Assembly: GCA_017405085.1 (NCBI GenBank)
Contig: JAFRBB010000026.1
Coordinates: 89,720-153,719, forward strand
Direction: 5' to 3'
From: Eubacteriaceae bacterium
GTDB taxonomy: Bacteria; Bacillota; Clostridia; Eubacteriales; Eubacteriaceae
DNA length: 64,000 nt
Position numbers and translations under genes: made by a program. Under the pieces are notes generated by a model. That model had not been told where the DNA came from and searched no databases. It saw nothing but the letters and a program-made list of their open reading frames with translations. Shown here one piece after another: positions 47,260-55,626 of the stretch (positions within the stretch are counted from its first letter, which is position 1; every line of letters begins with the position of its first letter).

Positions 47260-49128
47260 ATGGATTATACGCATAAATTCCCCAACGGATCTCCCACCAT
47301 GGATCATATGTGTGAAGAGTATCTTTCGATGCGGAAGGTGCGGGGATATTGCAAAAAATGTCCCAATTACGGCAAATACTGGTCTTGTCCGGAATTTGCT
47401 TTCAATGAGATCTTGTTTTTAAATGAATTTCAATATATGTATCCCATCGGCCGGGAGTACACCATTCCCAAAAAGGACAGGCAGAAGACCATCGGGATTC
47501 AGGCTTGCGCCAATTATTGCAACAATCTGCACAAGGCCATGAAAATCGAAGCCTGGCGGGACCTTTTGGCCTTTGAAAAAGCGGTGCCGGGCACGCTGGC
47601 GTTGGTTCCCGGAAATTGCCACATTTGCGAAGCCCAAGGCATGGACTGCGCCAGACAAAAGGGTCTGAAGTGCCGCTATGCCCACATGATGCGCTTCTCG
47701 CCGGAGGCGCTGGGCTTTGACGTGGACGCCATCAGTAAGTTTGAAATCGGGATGCTTCTCCGTTGGCCCCGGGAAGGGCATCTGCCGGAAAAGATGTCCT
47801 GCGTGATGGCGATTTTGTCCAATCAAAAGATTCCCCGGGCGCTGCTCAAAAAATATTTTCCCGATGTGAAAAAGACCCATCTGAAAGCCGGGCAGACCAT
47901 TCTCGGCAGTGAGGAAGGGCCGAAACGGGTTGAGTCTTGGCTGGCCGAACAGGCCGAGGAGATCCGCGCCAAGGAAGAGGCGGAAGGGGATCACGGGTCA
48001 TGGCTCGGCTTTAAGAGCGAGGCGTTAGACAGCGGCGATTATGTGAAGGAGAGACCCTGGGCCCAGGGAGATGACGAATATCCCGAGGAGCCGCCGGATG
48101 TCAGCGACCGGGCCGAAGGCGACCGGGTGGAGGTGCGTGAAGCCCCTGCCGAACCCGAGGCGCCCAAGGCCGAGTTTAAGCCTTTGCCTTCGGAAGAGGA
48201 GGCCGAGGAGCTGGACGAAAACGGCGAACCCAAATATAAATGGGTCGGCTTTAAACGCTCTCCCGAGGAAGCGGAAGAGATGATGTACAGCCGGCCGATT
48301 CCCAAGTTTAATATCAGCGACGAGGAAAAGGAAGCCCAGGACGCGGCCATCGACGCCGTGGTTCACGGGGAAGAGCCCAAGGCGACCGACGCGCCTGCCG
48401 AACAGGCCGCTCCCGAGCCGGCTCCCGAACCCGAACCCGCGCCCGCGCCCGAGGCGAAACCGGCCCCGGCACCCAAGCCCGCACCGGCTTCCGCGCCCGA
48501 ACCGGATTCCGGCAGCATTTTGGCCGAGATGGAGCAGTCCCTCCGGCAAAAGATGCCGAACGCCTCGGATCGGGAGATTTTCGCCATGATGAAAGAAGCC
48601 CTGGCCGAGGAGATGGCTCACGAAAACGCGCGAAAGGCCCAGGCGGACCAAGCCGCCAAGGCGCCCGCGCCGGTTAAGACAGAGCCCGCCCCCGCGCCGG
48701 TCAAGGCGGAGCCGAAGCCCAAACCCAAGCCCGTGGTGCTGCCGGACGCGGCCTCCGTCGGCGATGTGCTGGGCGCTGCCCTGGCCATTGCCCAGGCGGT
48801 CTCCTCGGAGCCGGAACCGGAACCGGAAGCGGCGCCCGAAAAGCCCGATCCCCGCAAAGAGGCGGTGGCGCTGGCGGCGGCTGCGCTGGCGGCGGAAATG
48901 GAATCGTCGGGAAACGGCGTTCACTCCCATGTGTCGGCGGAGCCCTCCGAGGTGCCCGAGCCCGCGCCTGAGCCCCAGGCGCCCCCGGAACCCGAACCGG
49001 CCCCGGCCCCCGCGCCGGAGGCGGCAGAAGACGAGGAAGACGACAGCAAGTATAAATGGCTGGGTTTCAAGGCGACGCTTAAAGACGACGATGATTTTAA
49101 AAAAGGCGGCTGGAAGAAAAATTATTAA
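47260..49128 (+). CDS. DUF2284 Cys-rich protein with a long acidic Pro/Ala/Glu tail
   Basis: A 622-residue protein. Residues about 10-185 form a DUF2284-type metal-binding domain with many Cys (CKKCPNYGKYWSCPEF, ACANYC, CHICEAQGMDCARQKGLKC). The remaining about 430 residues are low-complexity, rich in Pro, Ala and Glu, and carry three copies of a W(L/V)GFK motif (GSWLGFKSE, YKWVGFKRS, YKWLGFKAT), the last just before the C-terminus. DUF2284 proteins are small and of unknown function; the tail more than triples the usual length. AGAGGTGG precedes the chosen ATG; an upstream in-frame GTG is less likely. No signal peptide is seen. Confidence 0.8.
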   Translation: MDYTHKFPNGSPTMDHMCEEYLSMRKVRGYCKKCPNYGKYWSCPEFAFNEILFLNEFQYMYPIGREYTIPKKDRQKTIGIQACANYCNNLHKAMKIEAWRDLLAFEKAVPGTLALVPGNCHICEAQGMDCARQKGLKCRYAHMMRFSPEALGFDVDAISKFEIGMLLRWPREGHLPEKMSCVMAILSNQKIPRALLKKYFPDVKKTHLKAGQTILGSEEGPKRVESWLAEQAEEIRAKEEAEGDHGSWLGFKSEALDSGDYVKERPWAQGDDEYPEEPPDVSDRAEGDRVEVREAPAEPEAPKAEFKPLPSEEEAEELDENGEPKYKWVGFKRSPEEAEEMMYSRPIPKFNISDEEKEAQDAAIDAVVHGEEPKATDAPAEQAAPEPAPEPEPAPAPEAKPAPAPKPAPASAPEPDSGSILAEMEQSLRQKMPNASDREIFAMMKEALAEEMAHENARKAQADQAAKAPAPVKTEPAPAPVKAEPKPKPKPVVLPDAASVGDVLGAALAIAQAVSSEPEPEPEAAPEKPDPRKEAVALAAAALAAEMESSGNGVHSHVSAEPSEVPEPAPEPQAPPEPEPAPAPAPEAAEDEEDDSKYKWLGFKATLKDDDDFKKGGWKKNY

Positions 49129-49194
49129 TGGATTGACTCCCGGGGTCGGCTCAGGTTTGACCGACGGGGTCCACGTTGAAAGAAGGCATTTGCG

Positions 49195-49758
49195 ATGGGG
49201 AAAAAAGCCCTGGTTTTGATTGACTATACCTATGATTTTGTGGCCGATGACGGCAGGCTGACCGCGGGAAAACCTGCCCAGGCCATTGACGACGCCATCG
49301 CCTCCCGGGTGGAGGCGGTTTTGGCCGACGGCGGATTGGTGTTCGTGGCCAACGATTTGCATTTTGAAGGGGATGCCACCCATCCCGAAACGGCGCTGTT
49401 TCCGCCGCACAACATCAAATCCACTTTCGGCCGCAGTGTTTACGGCCACACCGGCGAGACGTTGAAAGCTCACCGGAGCCTGAAGGACACGCAGATTTTT
49501 TATATGGATAAGCTGCGCTATTCGGCGTTTAACGGCACGCCGCTTAACAGTCTGCTTCGTCAGCACGGCATCGACACGGTGGAGCTTGCCGGAGTGTGCA
49601 CGGACATTTGCGTGCTGCACACGGCGGTGGACGCTTATAATCTGGGATTTCACGGTGTTGTCCGGGAATCCTGCGTGGCGACGTTTGTGCCGGGCGGTCA
49701 GGCCTGGGCGTTGAATCATTTTGAAAACAGTTTGGGATTTGATGTCATTCGCGTCTAA
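49195..49758 (+). CDS. Isochorismatase-family cysteine hydrolase (nicotinamidase-like)
   Basis: A 187-residue protein with the catalytic triad Asp10 (LIDYTYDF), Lys106 (YMDKLRYS) and Cys139 (GVCTDICVLH), and a metal-binding NDLHFEGD region. The fold matches nicotinamidase/pyrazinamidase and related amidases. The substrate is not certain. It lies 66 bases after the DUF2284 gene and may be co-transcribed. The ribosome site (GAAAGAAGG) is moderate. Confidence 0.87.
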   Translation: MGKKALVLIDYTYDFVADDGRLTAGKPAQAIDDAIASRVEAVLADGGLVFVANDLHFEGDATHPETALFPPHNIKSTFGRSVYGHTGETLKAHRSLKDTQIFYMDKLRYSAFNGTPLNSLLRQHGIDTVELAGVCTDICVLHTAVDAYNLGFHGVVRESCVATFVPGGQAWALNHFENSLGFDVIRV

Positions 49759-49890
49759 CGGAGACGCGCATCGATGAGATGATGTTTCGGTTGACGATTG
49801 GTTTGCTTTTGCCAAAGGCAGCCTGATGGGCTAAGCGTTGACCTTTGGTCTGAGAAGGCCGTTTTATCAATTATTTTTAAGGAGAACGAG

Positions 49891-50649
49891 ATGTATTATC
49901 AAGCGGATATCGGCATTTTTGGCGGATCGGGCTTTTACGACATGGGCAATGACTATCGCAATATTGACGTTGATTCAAAATACGGCAAACCGTCGGGACC
50001 TGTGTCGCTGTACAGCGTCAATGGCAAAACCGTCGCGTTTATCCCGCGCCACGGCAAAGGACATGTGCTGGCCCCGTCGGAAATCAATTACCGCGCCAAT
50101 GTGGACGTGATGGCCAAGCTTGGCGTCAAGGCGATTTTGTCGCCTAACTGCGTCGGCTCTTTTCGCGCGGATTATAAGCCCGGGGATTTTGTGGTCACCG
50201 ACCAATATATCAATATGACATCGGGACGCAAGGACACCTATGTGGAAAGTCCCAATATTAAGCACATCAGCTCAGCCGATCCCTATGACGCGGATCTTCG
50301 GGCCTTCGCCCTGGAGGAAGGCCGGGCGCTGGGGTTGACCATGCACGACGGCGGCACGACGGTGGTCATCAACGGTCCGCGGTTTTCCACCCGGGCGGAA
50401 AGCAAGATGTTCGCTTGGATGGGGGCCGACGTGGTCAATATGACCCAATATCCCGAATGTTATCTCTGTCAGGAAAAGGGCATTCCCGTGGTGAACGTGG
50501 CCCTTGTCACAGACTATGACGCGGGCCTGGATGAAGAGCCGGGCATCAAACCGGTGACCGAGGAGCAGGTCGCCGCCATTTTGGAAGACAAAATGAAGGA
50601 CATGAAAGCGCTGATGCTTCGCATGATTGAGCGCATCGGGAGAAAGTAA
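49891..50649 (+). CDS. Methylthioadenosine-type nucleoside phosphorylase
   Basis: A 252-residue PNP/MTAP-family enzyme: IGIFGGSGFYDM, IPRHGKGH, NYRANVDVMAKLGVKAIL, and the substrate site NGPRFSTRAESKMF plus VNMTQYPE. It phosphorolyses 5'-methylthioadenosine (or methylthioinosine) to methylthioribose 1-phosphate. The next gene, one base after its stop codon, encodes the enzyme for that product, which supports the assignment. AAGGAGAA precedes the ATG. Confidence 0.92.
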   Translation: MYYQADIGIFGGSGFYDMGNDYRNIDVDSKYGKPSGPVSLYSVNGKTVAFIPRHGKGHVLAPSEINYRANVDVMAKLGVKAILSPNCVGSFRADYKPGDFVVTDQYINMTSGRKDTYVESPNIKHISSADPYDADLRAFALEEGRALGLTMHDGGTTVVINGPRFSTRAESKMFAWMGADVVNMTQYPECYLCQEKGIPVVNVALVTDYDAGLDEEPGIKPVTEEQVAAILEDKMKDMKALMLRMIERIGRK

Positions 50650-50650
50650 G

Positions 50651-51691
50651 ATGAGACCCGTATATTTTGAGGACGGCGCCTTAAAGCTGATCGATCAGAC
50701 GTTGCTTCCCACCGAGGAAGTCATCCGCTCCTACACGGATTACCGCGAAGTGGCGGCAGCCATCAAGACCATGGTGGTGCGCGGGGCGCCGGCCATCGGC
50801 GTGACGGCGGCCTACGCCGTGTATCTGGCGGCTGTGGAATTTTCGGATTTGCCCACCGACGCTTTTACGCTGCATATGAAGGACGCCTGCGAGCATATCA
50901 AAGGCGTTCGCCCCACGGCGGTCAATCTGGCCTGGGCGGTGGAGCGCATGGCGGCCCTTCTTGCCAATCCCGTCGGGCGAAATCCCAAAACTGCGGTGAC
51001 GGCCTTGAAGCAGGAGGCCGACGCCATTTGCGAAGAGGATATTGCCATGTGCCGGGCCATCGGCAAGCACGGCGAAAAGCTGATTAACCGGGGGGATACG
51101 ATTCTCACCCATTGCAACGCCGGGGCTTTGGCCACGGCGGATTACGGCACGGCGCTGGGGGTCATCCGGGCGGCTTTTGAGGCCGGGAAAAATATCAAGG
51201 TCTATGCCGATGAGACCAGACCGCTGCTTCAGGGGGCGAGGCTCACGGCTTATGAGCTGGCCAAAGACGGCATCCCCGTGACCCTCATCACCGACAATAT
51301 GGCCGGCTGGATGATGCGCCAGGGCAAGATTAAATGCGTGGTGGTCGGGGCGGACCGCATTACGCGAAACGGTGACGTGGCCAATAAGATCGGCACTTAT
51401 TCGCTGTCGGTGTTGGCCAAGGAACACCGGATTCCCTTTTATGTGGCGGCGCCGACGTCGACCATCGATTTCGGGATGCTCTCGGGGGATGACATTGTCA
51501 TTGAACAGCGGGATCCCGATGAGATCAAGTTTATCAAAGGACAGCAGATCGCCCCGGACGGCATCGCCTTTGAAAATCCGGCCTTTGACGTGACGCCTCA
51601 CCAAAACGTGACGGCGATTATCACGGAAAAAGGGGTGATCAGTCCGCCGTATTACCGCCATATCCCAAGACTGAAGATCAACGACCGATAA
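50651..51691 (+). CDS. mtnA: Methylthioribose-1-phosphate isomerase
   Basis: A 346-residue eIF2B-alpha-like isomerase with VVRGAPAIGVTAAY, the catalytic Cys in THCNAGALAT, DETRPLLQGARLTAYEL, and the catalytic Asp in VGADRITRNGDV. It converts methylthioribose 1-phosphate to the ribulose form in methionine salvage. The ATG follows the phosphorylase stop codon by one base; GGGAGAAAG supplies the ribosome site. Later salvage genes (mtnB, mtnK etc.) are not in the window. Confidence 0.95.
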   Translation: MRPVYFEDGALKLIDQTLLPTEEVIRSYTDYREVAAAIKTMVVRGAPAIGVTAAYAVYLAAVEFSDLPTDAFTLHMKDACEHIKGVRPTAVNLAWAVERMAALLANPVGRNPKTAVTALKQEADAICEEDIAMCRAIGKHGEKLINRGDTILTHCNAGALATADYGTALGVIRAAFEAGKNIKVYADETRPLLQGARLTAYELAKDGIPVTLITDNMAGWMMRQGKIKCVVVGADRITRNGDVANKIGTYSLSVLAKEHRIPFYVAAPTSTIDFGMLSGDDIVIEQRDPDEIKFIKGQQIAPDGIAFENPAFDVTPHQNVTAIITEKGVISPPYYRHIPRLKINDR

Positions 51692-51732
51692 GGCCGATAA
51701 CCGACGATAATTCATTTTTATGATTAAACGCG

Positions 51733-51783
51733 AAAAACTGCCGCTTGTGAGATGCAATGTCAAAGCACCGGCGGCGGTTTTTG
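51733..51783 (+). terminator. Possible terminator after mtnA
   Basis: aaaactgccgc and gcggcggttttt form an imperfect stem with a large loop and a T run. Confidence 0.45.
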
Positions 51784-51869
51784 TGTTCATTTCGCGCTTT
51801 TGCCCGATCGCCCGCCGATGAAGGATGAGGCGAGGGGCACTGTTGATGAAACTAAAAGGAAGACAAGAC

Positions 51870-52712
51870 ATGACCACGCAAGGAAAATCAACCCCACAAC
51901 CCTACGACTGGACGTATAGTGTCTTTTCGTGGTTTGGCTATTTTATGCCCTTTGAGGAGCGAATCCGAGCCATCAAGCAAGCGGGTTTTGACGCGGTGAT
52001 GCTTTCCTGGGAAGATGAAATGGCGCCTTACGCCTATCCCAAGGAGGCTTTTCCCGATTATGTGAGAAGTCAGGGTTTGGCCATTACGAATTTTCACGCC
52101 CCGTATATCGGCTATAATCAAATCTGGGAAAAAACCATCGCGGAAAACGCCGATTATGTTGCCGCTTTTGTGGATATGATCGCCGATTGCGCGCGCTTTG
52201 ACGTGCCGGCCATTGTGGTGCACACCAATGATTTGGACCTGGACAACGATGGGATGCGCCTGGATAACGGCTACGCTTTTTTCTCGGAGCTGGCGGAGGC
52301 CGGGGAGCGCTATGGCGTGGACATCGCCGTGGAGAATGTGTCTCGGACGTTTTTGCTGCGCTATGTCCTTGACCGCATTGACACGCCGCGTTTCGGCATG
52401 TGTTATGATGTGTCCCACGATTATATGCTCCATTGCGGCCGGGGCAAGTTGCTTCGGGAATACGGCGACCGGCTGAAGGCTTTGCATTTGTCGGACAATG
52501 ATTTGAACCTTGACCGGCATATGATTCCGGGAGAGGGGCTTGTTCCGGAGGCGGAGGTGGTCAGAGCCCTTAAAGCCCTGGATTGGCACATTTTGTCTTT
52601 TGAGGTGACCGCGTCGGGAAAATGGCGGGAGAAAGAACCGATTGAGTTTCTGAGAGCCCTTCGGGGGTCGATGGCGCCGATTTTGGCGGAAGCGGAGAAA
52701 TATGATGAATGA
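51870..52712 (+). CDS. Sugar phosphate isomerase/epimerase-like TIM barrel protein
   Basis: A 280-residue AP-endonuclease-2/xylose-isomerase-type TIM barrel: AGFDAVMLSWEDE, HAPY, VVHTNDL, VAVENVS-like (IAVENVSRTF), MCYDVSHDYM and ALHLSDNDLNLDRHMIPGEG, which supply the metal ligands Glu, Asp and His. The substrate cannot be assigned. The start was placed at the ATG with AAAGGAAG ten bases upstream; two earlier in-frame ATG codons have weaker sites. Confidence 0.82.
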   Translation: MTTQGKSTPQPYDWTYSVFSWFGYFMPFEERIRAIKQAGFDAVMLSWEDEMAPYAYPKEAFPDYVRSQGLAITNFHAPYIGYNQIWEKTIAENADYVAAFVDMIADCARFDVPAIVVHTNDLDLDNDGMRLDNGYAFFSELAEAGERYGVDIAVENVSRTFLLRYVLDRIDTPRFGMCYDVSHDYMLHCGRGKLLREYGDRLKALHLSDNDLNLDRHMIPGEGLVPEAEVVRALKALDWHILSFEVTASGKWREKEPIEFLRALRGSMAPILAEAEKYDE

Positions 52713-52865
52713 TTAATGATGAATAATTCCGGAGAAAAACCGGCGGGGCCTTAGGTTTCGATTGAGATTGGCGTTTTTGCTATTGGCGGGTGTTCCAAAG
52801 CGCGTATGGTTTTTAAGCGTTTATGCTTTTTAAAGCGCTTATCGGCGTGAAAGGATGGACGATCA

Positions 52866-53660
52866 ATGAATGATGTTCTCATGATGAATCACAGGAAAAG
52901 CCGGACGGCAGTCAGGCTTGTCCTCGCCGTTTGTGTGTTTTTGTTTTCGGTTTTGGCCATCAGCCCGGTTGTCCGCGCTGATAATCAGGGCGATCCGCCC
53001 CAGTGGATTCTTGATAAAGAGGGGATCAGCCGCGATGATTTTATGACGGGGCGGGAAGCGCAGCATCGTGATCGACCGCCTACTGAATCTGAAATAGCGG
53101 ACAAAATTAAAAAACTGACTGACCAATATATATCCGAGGGGACGGAACCGCTAATCGCTCAGGATCGAGCGAAACGGCAAGTCTATACGGAAGAAAGACA
53201 ACGAAAAGCCAGATACCCCTACGGATATGATGATTCCAGACATGGACAGGAAAAAAGGGTTTTCCACGCGTTTCGTGAAAAATACGGGTCTGGAAGCTCG
53301 CAATTGGCGTCGGATTTGATGCTTAAATTTTTTAAGGTGATCGATACGCCTTGGGATGGATGGGCGGCGGAATTTCATCGCAGACAGGAGGTAAAAGACG
53401 CGCAGGATATTCAGCAGCGTCTCAACGGCAAACATGTCACCGTGACCGCGAAAACCGGCGTGGAAGGCAAGTTTTTCGGCTCGGTGTCCAAAAAAGATGT
53501 GTCAAAGGCGATTGAGGCGGCGTATGGTCTGAAAATTGACAAGCAAGCCATCGATATGCCGAATATTAAGGATTTCGGCAATTATAATTTTAAGGTTCGC
53601 ATTAAGGATGGCGTCATCGCCGATATGGTTGTGGAGGTTGTGCCGGAGCAGAATAATTAA
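52866..53660 (+). CDS. Secreted protein with a ribosomal L9 C-terminal-like domain
   Basis: A 264-residue protein. Residues about 10-38 form a signal peptide (basic start, long hydrophobic core, VVRAD cleavage region). A charged helical middle follows (about 45-175; EAQHRDRPPTESEIADKIKK, then Arg-rich). Residues about 177-260 match the C-terminal domain of ribosomal protein L9: KDAQDI, LNGKHVTVTAK, GKFFGSVSKKDV, AIEAAYGLKIDKQAI and IKDFGNYNFKVRI, ending VVEVVP. The L9 N-terminal rRNA-binding domain is absent. A ribosomal domain behind a signal peptide is unusual; the role is unknown. The ribosome site is weak (GAAAGGATGG). Confidence 0.75.
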   Translation: MNDVLMMNHRKSRTAVRLVLAVCVFLFSVLAISPVVRADNQGDPPQWILDKEGISRDDFMTGREAQHRDRPPTESEIADKIKKLTDQYISEGTEPLIAQDRAKRQVYTEERQRKARYPYGYDDSRHGQEKRVFHAFREKYGSGSSQLASDLMLKFFKVIDTPWDGWAAEFHRRQEVKDAQDIQQRLNGKHVTVTAKTGVEGKFFGSVSKKDVSKAIEAAYGLKIDKQAIDMPNIKDFGNYNFKVRIKDGVIADMVVEVVPEQNN

Positions 53661-53679
53661 TGATGAATGATTCCGGATG

Positions 53680-53703
53680 AAACTCAGGCTTTGCCTGAGT
53701 TTC
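53680..53703 (+). terminator. Hairpin after the L9-like gene
   Basis: GAAACTCAGG, loop ctttg, CCTGAGTTTC, shortly after the stop codon, without a strong T run. It resembles the hairpins at 16006-16030 and 46941-46962. Confidence 0.5.
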
Positions 53704-53827
53704 TATTGGGTTTTTTGGGCTGGGCTTCGTTGGTCGGCGCGCTTGGTCGGTTTATTTCTGATTTGAAACTCGGGCTTTGCCGACATTTACCTTCTGTCCG
53801 TTGCCTTGCCGGGTGTCCGTCTGTCCT

Positions 53828-53921
53828 GATGAGAGGGCTCATCGTCCATACGTCCGCTTGTCAAGGTAGGCGATAAGCTCGAACCCTCCGTTTCACTCCC
53901 GGGTTCGGCGGCCATTTGCAC
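53828..53921. repeat. Dispersed intergenic repeat, copy 3
   Basis: Contains tgatgag...catcgtccatacgtccgcttg followed by gcgataagctcgaaccctcc...ttcggcggccatttgcac. The two modules are in the opposite order to copy 1 (15817-15980). Confidence 0.6.
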
Positions 53922-53951
53922 AACAAATAATACATTTTTTTATTAAAGGGA

Positions 53952-53979
53952 TTGACTTTTTGTTTTTTAGGATTATAAT
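53952..53979 (+). promoter_or_regulatory. Orphan promoter
   Basis: TTGACT (53952-53957), a 16-base T-rich spacer and TATAAT (53974-53979), with no gene downstream on this strand. Confidence 0.7.
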
Positions 53980-53985
53980 GTATTT

Positions 53986-54068
53986 GTAATTGTTAGAGGG
54001 TTATCCTCAACATTTTCATTTCTTTTCCTTATTATAGCCGGTAGCATCATGTTGCCGGCAATTTTTTT
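53986..54068 (+). ncRNA. Candidate small RNA of about 85 bases
   Basis: Runs from the orphan promoter to a terminator at 54037-54068 (gccggtagcat/atgttgccggc with G-U pairs, then seven T). An upstream hairpin is GTTAGAGG/CCTCAAC, and the linker is T-rich. No ribosome site or coding frame. No known family recognised. Confidence 0.5.
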
Positions 54069-54100
54069 ATTTTGGGCGGTTTTTACCGTTGTCCGCCATG

Positions 54101-54134
54101 AAAAAACCGCCGAGGGGTGTCGGCGGCTTTTTTT
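54101..54134. terminator. Terminator of the glycerol dehydrogenase gene (bidirectional shape)
   Basis: AAAAAACCGCCGA, loop, TCGGCGGC and seven T; T-rich on both strands. Confidence 0.85.
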
Positions 54135-54156
54135 GATGGATTTTGATTCGATGGGG

Positions 54157-55257
54157 TTAGTCTTCCATTAAGTAGGACTGACCGATGGCATCGGCTGCCA
54201 TGATGGCGGCATAGACACTGTCGGCGTTGACTTCAAAGGGCATGTTGAAGATGGTTTCGCCTTCGGCGCAGGAGGCTTCGGCGACGGCCATGATTTTTTC
54301 TTCGGTGATGTCTTCGACACCCAGTTGTTCCAAGGTGACGGGCAGACCGACGGCATAGCAGAAATCGAGGACTTCTTCGATGTCTTCCATCGGGCGGTTT
54401 TCGAGGACGAGCTGGGTCAGGGTCCCGAAGGCGACTTTTTCGCCGTGATACATGTGGTGACATTCGGGCAGGACGGTGAGGCCGTTGTGGATGGCGTGCG
54501 CCGCCGCGAGGCCGCCGCTTTCAAATCCGACACCGCTTAAGTAGGTGTTGGCTTCGATGACGTTTTCGACGGCCTGGGTGCAGACTTTTTTCTCAACGGC
54601 GAGTTTGGCTTTGAGGCCGTCGGCAATGAGGATGTCATAGCACAGGCGGGCCAGTTTGAGGGCGGAGTTGGTGACGTGACCGCCGGACATGACGCAGGCA
54701 TTCGCGTCATAGGTGGCCTGAGCTTCGAAATAGGTGGCCATGGCGTCGCCCATGCCGGAGACGAACAGACGAACCGGGGCGTCTTTGATGACGTCGGTGT
54801 CCATGATGACCATTTCCGGATTTTTGGGGAGGACGAGATAGCGTTCGAAGACGCCGTCATCGGTGTAGACCACGGACAAGGCCGAGCAGGGCGCGTCGGT
54901 GGACGCGATGGACGGGGCGATGATGACTGGCAGTCCTTCGTGATGGGCCACGGCTTTGGCGGTGTCTAAGGTTTTGCCGCCGCCGACGCCGAGGACGACT
55001 TTGAGGTCGTTGGCTTTGACGATGGCCGCCAGCCGTTCGATTTCGTTGTCGGAGCATTCGCCGCCGAATTTTTCGGAGATGTATTTGATGCCTTTGGCTT
55101 CGAAATCAGCTTTGAGTTCGTCGTTTTTGGTGCGCATCATGGTGCCGGAGAGCAGTGCCAAAACGGCGTCACCGAAGGCGGCGACGCGATCGGGGAGTTT
55201 TTTGAGTTCTCCCGCGCCCTGGATGTACATACCGGGTGATTGAATGATTTTTTCCAT
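54157..55257 (-). CDS. gldA: Glycerol dehydrogenase
   Basis: A 366-residue Fe/Zn alcohol dehydrogenase family member: GVGGGKTLDTAKAVA (NAD site), APSIASTDAPCSALSV, SGMGDAMATYFEA (metal Asp), ESGGLAAAHAIHNGL and HHMYHGEKVAFGTL (metal His). It oxidises glycerol to dihydroxyacetone with NAD+ or runs in reverse. The ATG has GGAGGGAA upstream. It is monocistronic. The DhaS-like regulator at 27.2 kb is a distant possible link to dihydroxyacetone metabolism. Confidence 0.95.
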   Translation of the reverse strand: MEKIIQSPGMYIQGAGELKKLPDRVAAFGDAVLALLSGTMMRTKNDELKADFEAKGIKYISEKFGGECSDNEIERLAAIVKANDLKVVLGVGGGKTLDTAKAVAHHEGLPVIIAPSIASTDAPCSALSVVYTDDGVFERYLVLPKNPEMVIMDTDVIKDAPVRLFVSGMGDAMATYFEAQATYDANACVMSGGHVTNSALKLARLCYDILIADGLKAKLAVEKKVCTQAVENVIEANTYLSGVGFESGGLAAAHAIHNGLTVLPECHHMYHGEKVAFGTLTQLVLENRPMEDIEEVLDFCYAVGLPVTLEQLGVEDITEEKIMAVAEASCAEGETIFNMPFEVNADSVYAAIMAADAIGQSYLMED

Positions 55258-55471
55258 AAAATTCCCTCCTCTATTTTTGAGATATATCTATTGTATCAGA
55301 TTTCGTGCAAAAATGAAATGGTTTTTAGAGGGGATTAAGGATTATTTTGAGGGAGAGAAGGGGGGGTGACGGCTATTAAACAGTAAAAAAAATGAATAAA
55401 CTCGATGAGATGATCCTAACATCAGTAAAGTTCATGGTGTCGCTTTTTTTGAACATGATTATAATTTCATA

Positions 55472-55501
55472 TTGATTTTATTTTGAAATATCTGTTATAA
55501 T
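55472..55501 (+). promoter_or_regulatory. Promoter of the CRISPR-Cas operon
   Basis: TTGATT (55472-55477), an 18-base spacer and TATAAT (55496-55501), about 120 bases before cas3, in an AT-rich gap (55258-55626) with no gene. Confidence 0.65.
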
Positions 55502-55626
55502 AGACTTGTCACTTTAATTAATCATTTTGTTGTGCCCAGTTTAATATGACAGATTGTAATTTATGCATTCTATTCTAACTTTATATTGAGAATCAGCTAT
55601 AAACGATTTATTTTTGAGAGGGTAAA

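Noticed and set aside
48025..49815. 600-residue antisense frame opposite the DUF2284 tail
   Set aside because: Arg/Gly-rich translation is the complement of Pro/Ala/Glu codons, with no ribosome site or recognisable domain.
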